From a virus: DNA of 64,000 nucleotides. Below the pieces are notes generated by a model that had not been told where the DNA came from, did not search any database, and saw only the letters and a program-made list of their open reading frames with translations. This document shows positions 16,801 to 24,133 of the stretch, piece by piece. Position 1 is the stretch's first letter, and each line of letters begins with the position of its first letter. A program made the position numbers and the translations under genes. The stretch is taken from positions 62,001 through 126,000 of IMG/VR virus record IMGVR_UViG_3300008117_000025; one strand, given 5' to 3'.

Positions 16801-17209
16801 GGTCTTCTAGTTGTTTAATATCCCAAGCAACAAATTTAACTTCAACTTCTCTTAAAGAACCATATGCTGATTTGGGTTTTATGTCTACTCCTGTAATACC
16901 AGGCATGGGGCGAATACCCAATCTGTGGGGATTGCCATTAGGAGTAGCAATATCATATGAGGAATTTTTAGTCAAAACACCAGCTCTTAATTGGAGTTGA
17001 TTTTCGTATAATACTCCTCCTTGTAATATATATTTTTTAGCTAGAGCCCCGTTATCTTCATTTACATCTACTGCAGAAGACATTCTTACCCATGCATTGC
17101 GAGCATTAAAATATTGAATAGCATCAGGAGTACGTTCAAATATGGCTTCTTGCCTAGCCTTTAATTGATTTTGTATTTCAGGTTTAAACGTATCTTTAAA
17201 TATAGACAT
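13829..17209 (-). CDS. baseplate hub protein with C-terminal M15 peptidase
   Basis: This is a 1126-residue protein following the LysM-type baseplate gene. The C-terminal ~120 residues form an M15 (VanY/endolysin-type) peptidase with the zinc motif S-x-H1064-x6-D1071 (SIHSWGIAIDF) and H1118 (DWMHFQI). This would cut peptidoglycan peptides during tail penetration. The large remainder is likely a gp27/gp5-like hub: the N-terminus deals with gridded beta domains, and residues about 570-600 (QRAEDAKQQAELDKQKKEIE) form a charged helical linker. In T4 the hub lysozyme is a muramidase, so here an unrelated peptidase takes that role. The hub assignment rests on position and size. Confidence 0.78.
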   Translation of the reverse strand: MSIFKDTFKPEIQNQLKARQEAIFERTPDAIQYFNARNAWVRMSSAVDVNEDNGALAKKYILQGGVLYENQLQLRAGVLTKNSSYDIATPNGNPHRLGIRPMPGITGVDIKPKSAYGSLREVEVKFVAWDIKQLEDLELLYMRPGYTALIEWGWAPYLGSDKKLKSNIDFSTNDIINKKPTKDQLFESIYKTAVETYGGNYDAMFGYIKNYSWSAREDGGYDCTTTIISVGEVLESLKVNYAPFNNISEISKKGLIAPRVEGISISSFPDIKKIYSKNILAGLFYELFTIMNLKKPGTQDEGANFVIADGRPDGTTSYYDLYKKTLNIAGGQGEASSNGKIGASDEQVYITLEGLCNLINNYVTFVDSNSKKAFLKCSVLDREYAIGNTKPNPLTGDGYLLCSAHPLQLSVDPTICIIKNPVWANGFKVNPDTIIPSNVTGSNNLITFPSKLSDVQLDSVLDQLYYISIPTKKIKDKQAVVDYLERVTQQDPDTIKALTKRHYEKLKDVSYKVVKPQYTDLINVAIDEGDNIDNTKLGKSLAASGVGGSTSLFSFLTTSRLTNLSTQQVNEAFGSNVESTKSDPVAAQRAEDAKQQAELDKQKKEIEKSQSTAIENIQYIKNISRPYFYQDNWDTELGIIGNIYVNLNFLFRLALDNNLEALDTKEKKDINLYNFLKSVLSEISSATGNVSNFDLFIDPIKGDTTYIIDVNYVDAKSKKEVYDNLFQLEMHNTKSTVRSYKLESQIFPDQSSTVAIGAQVGGGAMATDNNTMLDFNKGLVDRIIPKKDDPTIDPNQPDIEKIKSQAQNVADALQSLYDFFGDQEYGWFIDGKFDADKAGDYKNSLKDLINFFKNLTKSKAKNRAIIPTKLSVTMDGIGGLVIGHLFRIPEELLPRGYKGDALGSKLGHTITGIGHSIQNNDWTTNIDAQTIILDEPEGTLSFSELIQINPNNGKITTQDAMKIEANKSKLKVGSNLSGVVSKYGQPGDSSQLVTLTLPYTLYYDSTPVNSFKVHKLVKDSLEKVLKDILATYGLDKIKKLKLDQYSGLYNPRDKRCCPGNPSIHSWGIAIDFYAAENGLNTPTGKALFSKPEYKQFIDIWYKYGWKSFGRELGKDWMHFQINDAPF

Positions 17210-17213
17210 AACA

Positions 17214-17516
17214 TTATCTTGCTTTATTGAACTGTTTAAATAAATTTAAAACACTATTTAAATCAGTAGGTATTCTTAATTGAGCACCAGGTGTAGGATA
17301 TAAGGCTCCTTTAGTAGCATTATTATTTGCTGCTGCTATTACCCACCATAAAGTAGCATCTCGATAATAGCTATATGCTAATGAGTCTAGTCTATCACCT
17401 ACAGTAGTAATAACATACACATCAGATTCTGATAAAGGAATGTTTGGGTAAAACTTTCCTTTATAGTATGGTCTGTAGTTTTTAGTTAATATAGTTGAAT
17501 TTTCGTAGCGATCCAT
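17214..17516 (-). CDS. LysM-like baseplate protein, gp53-type
   Basis: This 100-residue protein has a LysM-like core: VYVITTVGDRLDSLAYSYYRDATLWWVIAAANN (from about residue 33), ending in GAQLRIPTDL. This pattern is typical of small baseplate proteins next to the hub, such as the T4 gp53 wedge or the P2 gpX type. It lies 4 bases upstream of the hub gene. It probably anchors hub or wedge components and could touch peptidoglycan. Confidence 0.78.
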   Translation of the reverse strand: MDRYENSTILTKNYRPYYKGKFYPNIPLSESDVYVITTVGDRLDSLAYSYYRDATLWWVIAAANNNATKGALYPTPGAQLRIPTDLNSVLNLFKQFNKAR

Positions 17517-17527
17517 TTTAATTTATT

Positions 17528-19608
17528 TTAAAAATCCCCAGTTGCTCCACCACCACCAAAAGATCCTCCACCAAATTTTGTTACTTTTTTTAAATCATCT
17601 AATATATAAGGTTTTTTTACATATGTTTTATCAGGTCTATCTCTTAAATCAACACGACCTATAGGATCAAGGTAAGAACCTGTAGAAGGAGTAAGAGATG
17701 AAGTTACTGGTGGAGTTGGGGGTGGAGGAGGAGGAGAGGGTGGTGGTGGCGGAGGAGGAGTTATAGGGTCGGGTTCTTTAAAAATAAATCCACATTCTGT
17801 ATATTGTGGAAGATAATTATGGATTAATGTAAATCCAAAATCAACTTTTAGGTAAAATGCTAATTGCGCATCTAAATCCCAAGATGAATCTTGAATAGGG
17901 GAAAAATTTAGATTAGTTATAATACCAGGTTGATTATTAATATAATTACCTACTTTTAATTTAGTTATGATTCCACCTAATAAAAGATTGTCTTTATATT
18001 TACCTGCTAACGTAGAAGCTAATTCACTTAAATGACAATGTTTTATAAGTAATTCATTGTAATTATAACATGGTATATTAAATGAAATATTAGCGGTGCG
18101 TTTGAATTCATTAAATATATAAAAATTTTCAGCACGACCTATATATTTTGTAGAATTCCATCCACTATTATAGTCTTCAGAATAATTATTTATATATCCT
18201 AAAAACTTTAATACTGTTAAAGCATCGCCAGTAAATGGATCTAAAGGAGTAAATTGTAAAGCTAAAGTATCATCTTTAACAATAGTATCGTTTGTTCTAA
18301 CAAATACATTATATTGTTTTGCTTTTTTATTTACTTTATCAATAGGAGCTGTACTAAAGTAATTTTGATTAATGGTATTACCTTTATTTATTTTTTTTCT
18401 TAATTCAGTATATGTTTTTAAAGCAGGATTGCTATAATTTATAACATTCTGATTGAGACTTTTATTTATATCATTAATATCTTTTGGAATATCTGTAGAT
18501 CCATTTATGTTTGATAGCCCTAAATCAGCGCTCGCTGTTAATCCCCCTTCTGGTTTCCCGCCATCATAAGTGATGGGGTTATTAATTAATGAAGATGGAA
18601 TTGGTAGTTTAAATTTATTAGAAGATAAAGATGAAGAAGTATGATTAGATATTTCTATATCATTGCTTATTATTACTTTATTATCTTTTTTATTTTCTTT
18701 ATATTGTTTAAAAGTATTATCTATAAAAGATCCATTAACTTTTAAATCAGTATCTTTTACTAAATTAAAACTAGAACTAGCTAAATTAGAATTAGTAAGT
18801 AAAGATATACCAAAATCAAAACTACTGCTTATTTTAACTTCAGGAATATGTTTAGCATTATAATTTTTATTTTTGGCTTCATCTATTCTAAGACTATCAT
18901 TAGTGCGCTCAGGAGTTCTTTTAATTAGTGTTCTACCAATACCATAAACTGAATTAGGGCCGCCTATATAATCAGCAATTCTACTATTTTGAATATCATT
19001 GTAGACAGAATTTGCAAATGGGACACCTCCAGCAAAAGTAGCAGCTATTGCTCCTAGAGTTTTTTGTTCTTTTTTTCTTAATTTAATATTACCTTTATTA
19101 AGATCATAATTAGTACCTAAACCAAATCTATTTCTTAATCCAGTTAATCTGTTGTTTTCTTCGTTATTATTATTTTGAACAACAGCTAGGTATTTCGTTT
19201 GTTCATTTTGAACAGGTAATAAACCATGTCTATTAAAATGTTGACCAAAAGCATTGACAGGAATCTGTGCTAGTGTATTAATACCTAAATTGTAAATGCG
19301 GGTAGGTCCAACAGCGTTAACTATTTTATTTGCTGTATTTAAAACAAAATTACCAACATTTCTTAATAACCCACCACCTTTAGTAGGATTATTTGTTGAT
19401 AATTTTTTAGTTTCTAATTGAGGATTAGATAATTGTAAACCAATTTGTTTAACAATAAATAAAGGACCTTTTGGAAAGTCCTTAAGAAATTTCCCTATAC
19501 GGAAAGTATCAACAATTGAAGCATTAGCAGCACCTACAACACCACCTCTAACTAAACCATCCCGTACTTAAGTGATTTTAAGTCGGTTTTTAAATCAAGT
19601 AGGGGCAT
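17528..19608 (-). CDS. tail/baseplate protein, 693 aa, read across a -1 shift
   Basis: A 678-codon open frame ends at TAA 17528-17530 but has no ATG at its beginning. A good start lies just upstream in another frame at 19608 (MPLLDLKTDLKSLKYG), which stops 19 codons in. Joining the two by one -1 step at GGG (19561-19563) gives LKYGDGLVRGG, which reads like the common beginning of tail proteins in related phages. One extra G would restore the frame. The protein is Asn-, Lys- and Ser-rich and has a proline run (about 17710-17765) before the C-terminus. It lies between tape measure and hub, so it is probably a baseplate protein, exact role unknown. It may be a sequencing slip, a mutation, or real recoding. 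Confidence 0.75.
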
Positions 19609-19618
19609 TTATATTATA

Positions 19619-19921
19619 TTAGTAACGTCCTTCAGTTGGTCCTAGGTCCTTATATCTACGGCCTTGCTTAGATTTGTATACTTGTGATACAACTCCGTTT
19701 GGTTTAAGATTTGGAGCTTTAGTATCTAATTCATCCAGAGTAGATGGCTGTGGTTTGTTGGATAAATTGCCTTTAATTAGGCGCCAATCAACATTTGGAT
19801 TACCATCAACTGAATATAATTGATGAAGTGAATCAGGTGGGATTGGGTTTACACCAAATTGTTGTGGTTTGTTACCACCTAATCCTAAAATGCTACTTTT
19901 TAATTTGTCTAATAATCCCAT
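19619..19921 (-). CDS. small tail protein, 100 aa
   Basis: This basic 100-residue protein begins MGLLDKLKSSILGLGGNKP and is rich in Pro, Asn and Lys, with little predicted regular structure. It sits between the tape measure and a large tail protein, 10 bases from the latter's start. An ATATTTAT element precedes it. No family is recognised; position suggests a baseplate or tail-tip part. Confidence 0.6.
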   Translation of the reverse strand: MGLLDKLKSSILGLGGNKPQQFGVNPIPPDSLHQLYSVDGNPNVDWRLIKGNLSNKPQPSTLDELDTKAPNLKPNGVVSQVYKSKQGRRYKDLGPTEGRY

Positions 19922-19941
19922 GGTTTATCTATTTTATACGA

Positions 19942-19949
19942 ATAAATAT
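19942..19949 (-). promoter_or_regulatory. ATATTTAT element before the 100-aa tail gene
   Basis: The copy lies 20 bases before the ATG at 19921, in the gap after the tape-measure stop. Confidence 0.45.
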
Positions 19950-19953
19950 TTAA

Positions 19954-22470
19954 TTATGCTACTTTATATGAGCCTTGTACTAGTGTTGAACCTACTTTTT
20001 TACCATCCATGTTGATTGATGTATCTTTACTATACAATCTATCAACAGCTGCTCTTACTTCATTGATTGCTGCTATCATTGGGGTAAGATCTATTGATGG
20101 AGAACCATCCCCACCTAATATTTTATCAGCTTTGGGGGAATTTAGGGGAATTATTGCTTCAGGACCGGCTTCACCAACAGTTGCATTATTAATTTCACCA
20201 GTTACAATACCTCCTTCAGCAAATGCTGTTCCTTTAGCTAATCTTGTTACTAAACCAACACCAGCCAATGTAGCAGCTGTTGCTAAAATAGGACCTACAG
20301 GAAATATACCTCCTAAAGCCTTCCAAGCCCCTTGAGCCACAGAAAGAACAGCATTTATTAATAATTTAGCATTCATTGCTGCTATTAAACCCCCAATGCC
20401 TAATAATATTGGAGATAATGTTTTAAATCCTTCTACTATTAAACCAACAACATAAGAAATCCCTGTAATTACAGGGCTGATAATGTTAGTAAATATAGAA
20501 GCTATATTTGATACTAGATCAAATAATTGACCAAAAGGTCCAGCTACTAGATTACCTACTACATCCTGTATTTTTAATAAAGCCGCACTAAATTTCTCTT
20601 GTATTTGTTGTCTTTCAAGAGCTTGTTTTGCTTCTTCTTCTTGTATTTGAACTAATGATTTACCACTAGCTAGTGCTTCTTCTCTTTTTCTTAATGTTTC
20701 AGCTAATTGATCTGAGGTCATACCTACAGATTCAGCTAAGGCATTTTGTTGTAACCTATTCATTTTAGTAAACTCAGCTGCTGTACCTATATTTTTAGAT
20801 AATTCTTCAGCTAAAGTAACTTGATCACCAGCTAATGCTGCTGCTCTTGCTCTTTCAAGATTTATTTGTTTACCAGTTAATAATTCAGCTTTTAATTCAT
20901 TTTCAATTGATGAACCGAAATCAAGTAATTTATCACCAGCAGCAGCAACTTGTTCTAATGTCATACCAAATGCTTTAGCAGCTACTACTGCTTTAGCAAT
21001 TTGTTCTGGGTTGTTTCCTAGATTTGCTGCTAATTGTCCCGATACTTTGGAAGCTTCAGCTAATGCTGATTTAAAGTTAATTCCGACTTTAAGTTGATTT
21101 CTTGCTGCTGTTAATCCCCTAACAAAAGAAGAATAAGTTTCTTCAGAAGTTTTACCATTCAAAACAGCAAAACGTTGAATTTGAGCAGCTTCATCTGCTT
21201 GTAGACCAACTTGTTTAGTTAATTTAACTTGTGTTTCAAGCTGATCGGCAGAATATTGGGAAACATATCCAGTTGATTGGGCTAATTCTCCAAAAGCCTC
21301 AGTTATTGATTTAGAATTAACATTAATGTTAGGAGTAACCCCTGCTATAAAAGCAAAATTTTCTCTAAGTCTATCAGATCTGTCAGCTCCATATCCTATA
21401 ATTTTACCTAAATTAACAGCCTGTTCATTGGCTTGCAGAGCTTTATCTATAATAAAAGTAAGTATTGTGACTGGGTCTGTTAGTGATTTTTTAAGGCCAA
21501 CCCCCAATCCTTTAACAAATACTCCTAATGATTTAAATTTATTACCTAGATTGTCAGTTGAAGCAACGGCTTCTTGTTTTATTTTATATGATTCTTTTTC
21601 TAATGCTATTAATCGTTCTTGAGCTTGTTCTTGTGTTATAGAATTTCCTGCTTCATCTTTACCTATTTCTGCTAATCTTTTTTTTCTTTCATTTTCTAAA
21701 AGGTCATTTTTTACTTTTTCAGTAGATAAAGCATCTTGAATAAGCTTTTTATTAAAATCTTCAACAGCTTCTGTTGCTTCACCTACATTTAAAAAACTAG
21801 CTAATGAACCTCCATATTGAGAAACAAGTTTACCTGCAGCTTGGGCTAATCCTCCTAGATCTTTTCTAGTATCAGCTATTTGCTTAGTTAAATTTAATTC
21901 TTTTTCTAAAATAGGAATACCCGAAGATATAGCTTCAGTAGCATTAATTAGAAGTTCATTTTCTTTTAGTAGTTCTTGTAGTCTAGCTTTTTGTTTTGGG
22001 GTTCTTTCATCTAATGCATTTAATGCTTCGACTTCTCTTTGACGACTTGCTTCACTAGCTTTTAATCTCTGTACAACAAAATCTAATTCTTTTTTTTCAG
22101 CAGCAAGATTATTTTTTAATTTTTTAAATTTATTATCAGTAAGGTCATTATATCCTTTTTGATAAGAATTTAAATCCTGGGCAATGTTTGTAAATTCTTT
22201 AAATGCTCCTTTGCCTATTTTTAATAAAACATTTTGATTTTTTAATTCAGCTGTTATGTCTTGAAATGTTCTATAAATATAATCAGCATTATCTACAATA
22301 TCTTCATATTGTTTGTTTAATCTATCAACATATTCATTAAGTTTTTTAGTATCATTTCCGGCATTGCGAAATGCTTCTTGAAGGTCAATACCTAAGCCAC
22401 CTGCTTCTCTTAATTTTTTGTTAAGATCTGTTAATTGTTGTTGTAATTCTTGTACTGTAGGTTCTGCCAT
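19954..22470 (-). CDS. tail tape measure protein
   Basis: This 838-residue protein sets tail length and is ejected with the DNA. Residues 1-300 are long charged coiled coils, the middle is Ala- and Leu-rich helix, and about residues 630-745 hold several hydrophobic segments (for example GPILATAATLAGVGLVTRL), the membrane-active part typical of tape measures. A Gly-rich section (FAEGGIVTGEINNATVGEAG) follows, a common feature near the C-terminus. It is directly downstream of the chaperone-like frameshift gene, the usual order. It corresponds to T4 gp29 by role. Confidence 0.88.
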   Translation of the reverse strand: MAEPTVQELQQQLTDLNKKLREAGGLGIDLQEAFRNAGNDTKKLNEYVDRLNKQYEDIVDNADYIYRTFQDITAELKNQNVLLKIGKGAFKEFTNIAQDLNSYQKGYNDLTDNKFKKLKNNLAAEKKELDFVVQRLKASEASRQREVEALNALDERTPKQKARLQELLKENELLINATEAISSGIPILEKELNLTKQIADTRKDLGGLAQAAGKLVSQYGGSLASFLNVGEATEAVEDFNKKLIQDALSTEKVKNDLLENERKKRLAEIGKDEAGNSITQEQAQERLIALEKESYKIKQEAVASTDNLGNKFKSLGVFVKGLGVGLKKSLTDPVTILTFIIDKALQANEQAVNLGKIIGYGADRSDRLRENFAFIAGVTPNINVNSKSITEAFGELAQSTGYVSQYSADQLETQVKLTKQVGLQADEAAQIQRFAVLNGKTSEETYSSFVRGLTAARNQLKVGINFKSALAEASKVSGQLAANLGNNPEQIAKAVVAAKAFGMTLEQVAAAGDKLLDFGSSIENELKAELLTGKQINLERARAAALAGDQVTLAEELSKNIGTAAEFTKMNRLQQNALAESVGMTSDQLAETLRKREEALASGKSLVQIQEEEAKQALERQQIQEKFSAALLKIQDVVGNLVAGPFGQLFDLVSNIASIFTNIISPVITGISYVVGLIVEGFKTLSPILLGIGGLIAAMNAKLLINAVLSVAQGAWKALGGIFPVGPILATAATLAGVGLVTRLAKGTAFAEGGIVTGEINNATVGEAGPEAIIPLNSPKADKILGGDGSPSIDLTPMIAAINEVRAAVDRLYSKDTSINMDGKKVGSTLVQGSYKVA

Positions 22471-22488
22471 GATATAATGTTACATCAT

Positions 22489-22496
22489 ATAAATAT
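22489..22496 (-). promoter_or_regulatory. ATATTTAT element before the tape measure
   Basis: The copy lies 18 bases before the ATG at 22470 and right after the hairpin at 22499-22523, so a transcript could end and restart here. Confidence 0.45.
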
Positions 22497-22498
22497 TT

Positions 22499-22523
22499 AA
22501 AGCGCCTATTTTTTAGGCGCTTT
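22499..22523 (-). terminator. hairpin spanning the stop of the chaperone extension
   Basis: Ten-base arms at 22499-22508 and 22514-22523 enclose a five-base loop. The TAG stop (22506-22508) of the frameshifted frame lies within the stem. The T run that follows is short, so termination may be weak. Only ribosomes that shifted frame would reach and melt this hairpin. Confidence 0.55.
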
Positions 22524-22788
22524 AGCTACGTATGTTGGTGATTTAGATGGGGATATATTAGGACGAGATATATCTTTTCCTGATTTATTTTTCAACATAT
22601 TTTGTTGCTTTTCTGTTTCTTCTTTTTGTTTTTCGTAATATTCTCTTAATTTTTCAAATGTAAATTTACGCAACCAAAGAGGCATATTATAAACAGTATC
22701 CCAATCATATCCACCATTACTATGAAATACTATTTCATGTATTTGGGAAAATAGTATAGGTCTATATTCCAGAATCAGGCCAAAAAAA
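22506..22788 (-). CDS. 91-aa frameshift extension, gp51/chaperone-like
   Basis: The frame runs from the T7 tract (22782-22788) to TAG at 22506-22508 and has no ATG near its beginning. Its sequence includes GGYDWDTVYNMPLWLRKF and a helical KLREYYEKQKEE tail, resembling the second part of phage tail assembly chaperones and gp51-like proteins placed just before the tape measure. Entering this frame from the upstream gene needs a +1 (or -2) shift on the T7 tract, giving a 332-residue fusion. The frame is closed by a TAG about 30 bases upstream of the tract, so independent translation would need a non-ATG start or the internal ATG of NMPLW. A base-calling slip (T7 for T6) is the main alternative. 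Confidence 0.75.
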
Positions 22789-23505
22789 GTTAACAGATAT
22801 TGGAATATCTATGCCCTCCCCTACATAATCTACATCTTCTGGTATATATTTTAAATTAATGTCTGGGGATACTTTTGCATAGTATTGGCGTAGTGCTCTT
22901 GAATCTTTAGCGATTAAGTAATTATCAACAAAATCACGAATATCTTTAGCATCACGCTTACCTTCAACAGATGTAACCATATATTTTAAACGAGTTGTAA
23001 CATCAGTAGTTACATTTGGGTTAATTTTTTGCAACCCCTTAATTTCAGCTTCAATTTTTTGTTCATCACCATGTGTTAATAACTTAAAAGTAATATTGTT
23101 ACCAGAATGAGGTAGAGTGAAGGGAAATTCATTTATTCCGCGCTTATATAAAGATTCATCAATTATTTTATCTTCTAGCTTGGATAGATCAATAGTAATT
23201 TCTTTACCACCATAATTAATATTATAGTCTTTACCATAACCTAAAACACGAGCAGCAACTAATATTGCGTTTTTATCACCAATTAACAATTCGTTATAAT
23301 CAATTGGTGTAACAATTAATGATTGAAGTAATTTATCAATAACAATACCACTTTTAATGTAGTTTACATTGGTAAGGATATCTTCTTCCTTAGCTGTCAT
23401 ATACTTCATTTCAATTTCGCCTTTAGCAAGCGGTGAGGTCTCGGGGTACAATAAACCTTTTGAGGGTAATGTAACTGTTTCTGTTGGGATTTTTAATTCG
23501 GCCAT
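22762..23505 (-). CDS. gp26-like baseplate/tail assembly protein
   Basis: This 247-residue protein has the look of the T4 gp26-type family: N-terminal KIPTETVTLPSKGLLYP, then YMTAKEEDILTN and a long helical core, ending FFWPDSGI. Family members precede the tape measure and act in hub or tail assembly. Translation in the first frame stops at 22762, but a second frame overlaps the end and can be reached by a shift at the T7 tract just before the last six codons, the arrangement of tail assembly chaperones. A terminator and an ATATTTAT element lie upstream, so it starts a new transcript after the tube gene. Confidence 0.82.
   Translation of the reverse strand: MAELKIPTETVTLPSKGLLYPETSPLAKGEIEMKYMTAKEEDILTNVNYIKSGIVIDKLLQSLIVTPIDYNELLIGDKNAILVAARVLGYGKDYNINYGGKEITIDLSKLEDKIIDESLYKRGINEFPFTLPHSGNNITFKLLTHGDEQKIEAEIKGLQKINPNVTTDVTTRLKYMVTSVEGKRDAKDIRDFVDNYLIAKDSRALRQYYAKVSPDINLKYIPEDVDYVGEGIDIPISVNFFWPDSGI
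22782..22788 (-). promoter_or_regulatory. candidate frameshift site, T7 tract
   Basis: In the first frame the message reads AAC TTT TTT TGG; in the second it reads ACT TTT TTT GGC. A tRNA-Phe that slips forward by one base on the T run, before the TGG codon, enters the 91-codon extension. A -2 slip gives the same result. The site is placed exactly where chaperone shifts occur, near the end of the first frame. Confidence 0.6.
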
Positions 23506-23527
23506 AAACTATTTTATTTGTGTATAT

Positions 23528-23535
23528 ATAAATAT
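23528..23535 (-). promoter_or_regulatory. ATATTTAT element before the gp26-like gene
   Basis: The copy lies 22 bases before the ATG at 23505, just after the terminator at 23541-23569. Confidence 0.45.
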
Positions 23536-23540
23536 ATGCA

Positions 23541-23569
23541 GAAAAAAGGTGTCTGCGAAAGCAGACACC
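23541..23569 (-). terminator. intrinsic terminator after the tail tube gene
   Basis: Nine-base perfect arms (23548-23556 and 23561-23569) enclose a four-base loop, followed on the minus strand by six T. It ends sheath-tube transcripts. An A-rich stretch on the other side could also allow weak action in the opposite direction. Confidence 0.88.
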
Positions 23570-23594
23570 AAAAGAAAAAAATATGAAGGATCTT

Positions 23595-24083
23595 TTAGAA
23601 GTTGAGTACACAGTAATCCATAGCGATTGTTAAGGATAAAGTAATTGCAGCATCACCCTGGCTCCAGTCATATTCTCCGAAAGTAGCTGTTTTGCAATAA
23701 GCACCTTTGATAATCCACTCACCTACTACATCACCTACTGGGCCTAGAATGTCTAGTGTTAAATCTTTCTTATAAAAGTCGGAATATCCATCACGGCCTG
23801 TTACTGATTCGTGTGCTAAACGAGCCCACTCCATTACTGCTTGTGCGCCTGATGGGGTTACGGGATCGTATAATTCTAAAGTCATATCATTCCATTCAAC
23901 TTTACCTTTTACTTTACGGTAAACGTTGATGTGATCGAGTTTAATCATATTGGCTTCAAATCCAGGAGCTGATGCCTTTTTAATTAAATATGATGGAATA
24001 CCATCAATGTACATTATGAACCTATTGGGAACTTTTGGTTCAAAAGCGGTGAACATTATTTCGTTAGCGTCTAATACTGCCAT
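23595..24083 (-). CDS. tail tube protein, gp19-like
   Basis: This is the 162-residue tube subunit whose rings form the inner channel for DNA. The sequence fits the T4 gp19 family: VPNRFIMYIDGIPSYLIKKA near the N-terminus, KVEWNDMTLELYDPVTPSG in the middle and GEYDWSQGDAAITLSLTI near the C-terminus. It directly follows the sheath gene, the normal T4-like order, and is followed by a strong terminator. Confidence 0.93.
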   Translation of the reverse strand: MAVLDANEIMFTAFEPKVPNRFIMYIDGIPSYLIKKASAPGFEANMIKLDHINVYRKVKGKVEWNDMTLELYDPVTPSGAQAVMEWARLAHESVTGRDGYSDFYKKDLTLDILGPVGDVVGEWIIKGAYCKTATFGEYDWSQGDAAITLSLTIAMDYCVLNF

Positions 24084-24109
24084 TTTATTTTAATTTTTTA
24101 TTGCTATCA

Positions 24110-24117
24110 ATAAATAT
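24110..24117 (-). promoter_or_regulatory. ATATTTAT element before the tube gene
   Basis: The copy lies 26 bases before the tube ATG, in the gap after the sheath stop. It would let tube be made in excess of sheath. Confidence 0.45.
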
Positions 24118-24133
24118 TAGCAACTACATCCCC

